A program made the translations under genes and the position numbers. The notes beneath the pieces were generated by a model. It was given only the letters and a program-made list of their open reading frames with translations, was not told the DNA's origin and did not search any database. Below, in pieces: positions 61,776 to 64,000 of a stretch of 64,000 nucleotides of DNA (within the stretch, counting starts at the first letter, position 1; every line of letters starts with the position of its first letter). The stretch is from Oscillatoria acuminata PCC 6304 (GTDB lineage Bacteria > Cyanobacteriota > Cyanobacteriia > Cyanobacteriales > Laspinemataceae). The stretch lies in the NCBI RefSeq assembly GCF_000317105.1, contig NC_019700.1, positions 1 to 64,000 of the forward strand. The letters are read 5' to 3'.

Positions 61776-64000
61776 ATGACTACCGCATTACCGGACTACG
61801 CTAATAAAATAAAAATGAATCAGCACGAATTGCTCGCGAAAACAAACATTTTGGCAACCGATTGGGAGAAGGAGTTTACTGTCCGCTTTCAAGCAACCTT
61901 CGAGGAAAAATTATCACCAGCTCCGGAAAATGTGGCGATTTTGGTGACTTCGGAATATGAAGGTATTTTCAAAAATGGGGGCATTGGGACTTATTATAAA
62001 ACTTTGAGCGAAAAATTATCTAGTCAAGGTCTATATGTGATTTTAATTCTCTGTCAAACGGAAAAAGAGTTTCAGGGAGAATCTTCGGTCGCCCCAGTTC
62101 GTCATATTTTTTCTACCCATGAAGCGGAAAAGGTTTTGCAGCTACAGCGGATTCACCAAGGGATTTTATCGGGGTTTCAGCAATGGGAATGGGTGGAGTC
62201 AGAAAGTTATCGAATTCTGTTTTTTGTGCAGGCGATCGCCGCTCATTTTCATCAGTCTCCTATTTATGTGGAATTTCCCGATTTGTGTGGACTGGGATAT
62301 CGGACAATTCAAGCCAAACGTGCGGGTTTGTTGGGGCAACATTGCGTGACAGCCGTGACCCTGCACAGCGGTCAAGAGTGGTTAAATGAAGCCCATGAAA
62401 AATATAGTTTATATCCAGGGTGGAATTGGTTTAAAAATGTTTATGGTTACGAGCAATATTCCTGTGAAAATGCCGATTTAGCTTTTTTCCTATCTTGGTT
62501 TATGGCGGAAAAAGTGAAAAGTTATGGCTGGAATATGACTCATGCGATTCATTTGCCCTACTGTTTCCCGATTGTGCCAGCTTTGGATAAAAAACGACCG
62601 ATGTTAGACCGGGTTGGTCTGAATCTTAAACGGCAACAAATCCCGATCGTCTTTTTTGGTCGCTTGGAAGAACGGAAAGGACTGCTGACGTTTATTGAGG
62701 CGATCGCGCATATTACCCAGCAATTTGCCTATGAGGAAATTAGCCAGCAACTTTACCTGTTATTTTTAGGGAAAACTGTCTCCCTTCATGCCCCGGAAAC
62801 CGAGCAACAGGACAGTCAACACTATATCGAGCAGAAACTGAATAATAAATTTAATTATACCATCATCTCGGACTTGTTTAGCCAGGAAGCGATCGCCCTG
62901 GTGCAAGAATTAGCACCGGCGATCGTTTGCCTGACCAGTCCCCAAGAAAACTTTCCCAATAGTGCCTTGGAAATGGGGCAATTACCCGTGAGTTTGGTCG
63001 TCTCAGATACCGGAGGCTTTCGAGAAACCTTAAACTTAATTGAGCGCTCGGATAAGGTGCGATGGTTTGAACCGGGAAACTCCCAATCTCTGGCAGCAGA
63101 AATTGCCAATGCGATCGAGGTTTATCCTGAAATTCCCGTTGTTGCTAAACCAGAGTTTTTGGCAGCAGTGAATCAATCTTTGCTGAACCAACGCCTAGAG
63201 TATATGAAACAAGCTTTTACTCAAGGAACTGTCACTAAACAGCAGCTATCTAGTCCAGAATCATATTCTCGGTTATTAGGGATGACCTCAGATCAAGAGC
63301 AGATTTTCTTGCAAGATTATGCCCAAAATATTTATTCCGGTCAAGGGGAAATCATTGATTTAGGATGTTGGTTAGGGTCGGCGACTATTTCTCTGGCCAA
63401 AGGATTAGAAATAAATCGTCGGGTTGCCCTAAAATACAAACGGATTCACGCTTACGATTTATTTATTTGGAATCAATATATGGAAAAAACGGTGAAAGGG
63501 ACTTCCCTAGAAGCTCAATATCAACCAGGAGATAGCTTTTTGGATGAATTTACTCGCAGAATTAGCCCCTGGAGTCCGTCGATAAAAGTTTATCCGGGAG
63601 ATGTGACGGAGATGGGTTGGAACGGTGGGGCGATCGAATATTTATTTGTGGATGCGATGAAAAGCTGGGAACTGACAAAAAGCATCATTAAAAATTTTTA
63701 CTTTGATTTAATTCCCGGCGTATCACTGGTTCATTATAATGATTTTGCTCATTATTATACAGCTTGGATACATCTCATTATTTATGCAATGCGACCCTAC
63801 TTTAAACACCATTGCAATCTCTACCCAGCCGCAGTGTTTCAATATGTCAAACCTTTACCCAAGGACACTTTAATTTTAGACTTAGATACACCCTTTAGTA
63901 TATTTTCAACGGAAGATGTGCATCGGGCTTTTGCATACTCATTGCAAATTAGTAATGAAAAATTACGGCCTAATATTGCTGCTGCCAAAGTGATGGCTTT
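61776..64000 (+). CDS. GT4 glycosyltransferase fused to a class I methyltransferase (runs off the window)
   Basis: Open to the window end, at least 741 codons; ATG 61776 or 61815. The first 475 residues are a GT4 enzyme like the gene at 161 (VTSEYEGIFKNGGIGTYYKT; IVFFGRLEERKGLLTFIEAI; FPNSALEMGQLPVSL). Then a SAM-binding domain EIIDLGCWLGSATISLAKG and LFVDAMKSWELTKSIIKNFY, as in Methyltransf_24/TylF-type O-methyltransferases. It probably makes and methylates a surface sugar. Here the methyltransferase takes the place of the GT2 domain in the paralogue. Confidence 0.85.
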   Translation, partial: MTTALPDYANKIKMNQHELLAKTNILATDWEKEFTVRFQATFEEKLSPAPENVAILVTSEYEGIFKNGGIGTYYKTLSEKLSSQGLYVILILCQTEKEFQGESSVAPVRHIFSTHEAEKVLQLQRIHQGILSGFQQWEWVESESYRILFFVQAIAAHFHQSPIYVEFPDLCGLGYRTIQAKRAGLLGQHCVTAVTLHSGQEWLNEAHEKYSLYPGWNWFKNVYGYEQYSCENADLAFFLSWFMAEKVKSYGWNMTHAIHLPYCFPIVPALDKKRPMLDRVGLNLKRQQIPIVFFGRLEERKGLLTFIEAIAHITQQFAYEEISQQLYLLFLGKTVSLHAPETEQQDSQHYIEQKLNNKFNYTIISDLFSQEAIALVQELAPAIVCLTSPQENFPNSALEMGQLPVSLVVSDTGGFRETLNLIERSDKVRWFEPGNSQSLAAEIANAIEVYPEIPVVAKPEFLAAVNQSLLNQRLEYMKQAFTQGTVTKQQLSSPESYSRLLGMTSDQEQIFLQDYAQNIYSGQGEIIDLGCWLGSATISLAKGLEINRRVALKYKRIHAYDLFIWNQYMEKTVKGTSLEAQYQPGDSFLDEFTRRISPWSPSIKVYPGDVTEMGWNGGAIEYLFVDAMKSWELTKSIIKNFYFDLIPGVSLVHYNDFAHYYTAWIHLIIYAMRPYFKHHCNLYPAAVFQYVKPLPKDTLILDLDTPFSIFSTEDVHRAFAYSLQISNEKLRPNIAAAKVMA

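Noticed and set aside
1-64000. tRNA or rRNA genes
   Set aside because: No T-loop with acceptor pairing and no rRNA-like conserved sequence was found by eye.

Overview
The window is cyanobacterial. The HIP1 octamer GCGATCGC occurs throughout, inside genes and between them. The gene set (TPR-sulfotransferases, WD40-TPR-CHAT protein, RTX protein, ISAzo13 and ISAs1 transposases, many PIN toxin modules) is typical of large filamentous cyanobacterial genomes. The species cannot be named from the sequence. No tRNA, rRNA or CRISPR array was seen.

Layout. (1) 0.1-10.1 kb: surface-glycan and export genes, namely a GT4-GT2 glycosyltransferase, a TPR-sulfotransferase, a giant TPR-GT61-TPR protein and an RTX calcium-binding protein. 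(2) About 11-31 kb: a plasmid-like block. It has parA/parG with octamer arrays (CTTACAGA), a serine recombinase with its RHH neighbour, an IS5/IS1182-type insertion, and a nine-gene minus-strand operon running from a ParM-like actin down to a two-domain peptidoglycan hydrolase through a membrane FtsK/HerA-type ATPase. It also has small accessory genes, an HTH regulator and a D5/P4-type primase-helicase. A roughly 0.7-kb direct repeat (end of parA, all of parG, octamer array) occurs at both ends (12.18-12.88 and 30.06-30.77 kb), so the block between them is about 17.9 kb. (3) 31-44.3 kb: HNH nuclease, AbiEi/AbiEii pair, RHH-HTH protein, exported WD40(24)-TPR-CHAT protease, tyrosine recombinase, small DNA-binding-type genes and a BRO-type antirepressor. 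(4) 44.3-49.2 kb: decayed genes, tandem repeats, a GT2 gene and a broken ISAs1 copy. (5) 49.1-64 kb: lipid or natural-product and surface genes (FAAL-PCP-thioesterase, TPR-sulfotransferase, methyltransferase-UbiA-PhyH-coiled-coil fusion, GT4-methyltransferase running off the end), mixed with PIN toxin-antitoxin modules, an ISAzo13 element and a stand-alone papain-like cysteine-protease-type protein.

How the parts work together. The plasmid-like block carries two partition cassettes of different type (ParA/RHH and actin/RHH), its own primase-helicase and a site-specific recombinase, so it is probably an integrated or once autonomous replicon. The actin operon is the best candidate for an undescribed system: filament, RHH DNA-binding protein, bitopic scaffold, membrane DNA-pump-type ATPase and cell-wall hydrolase are in one transcription unit, with no relaxase in the window. 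A relaxase-free, FtsK-like DNA transfer or segregation machine is a reasonable hypothesis. The second candidate is the single polypeptide joining a SAM methyltransferase, an aromatic-type prenyltransferase, a Fe(II)/2-oxoglutarate dioxygenase and a long coiled coil.

All family assignments rest on motifs read by eye; no database search was run.
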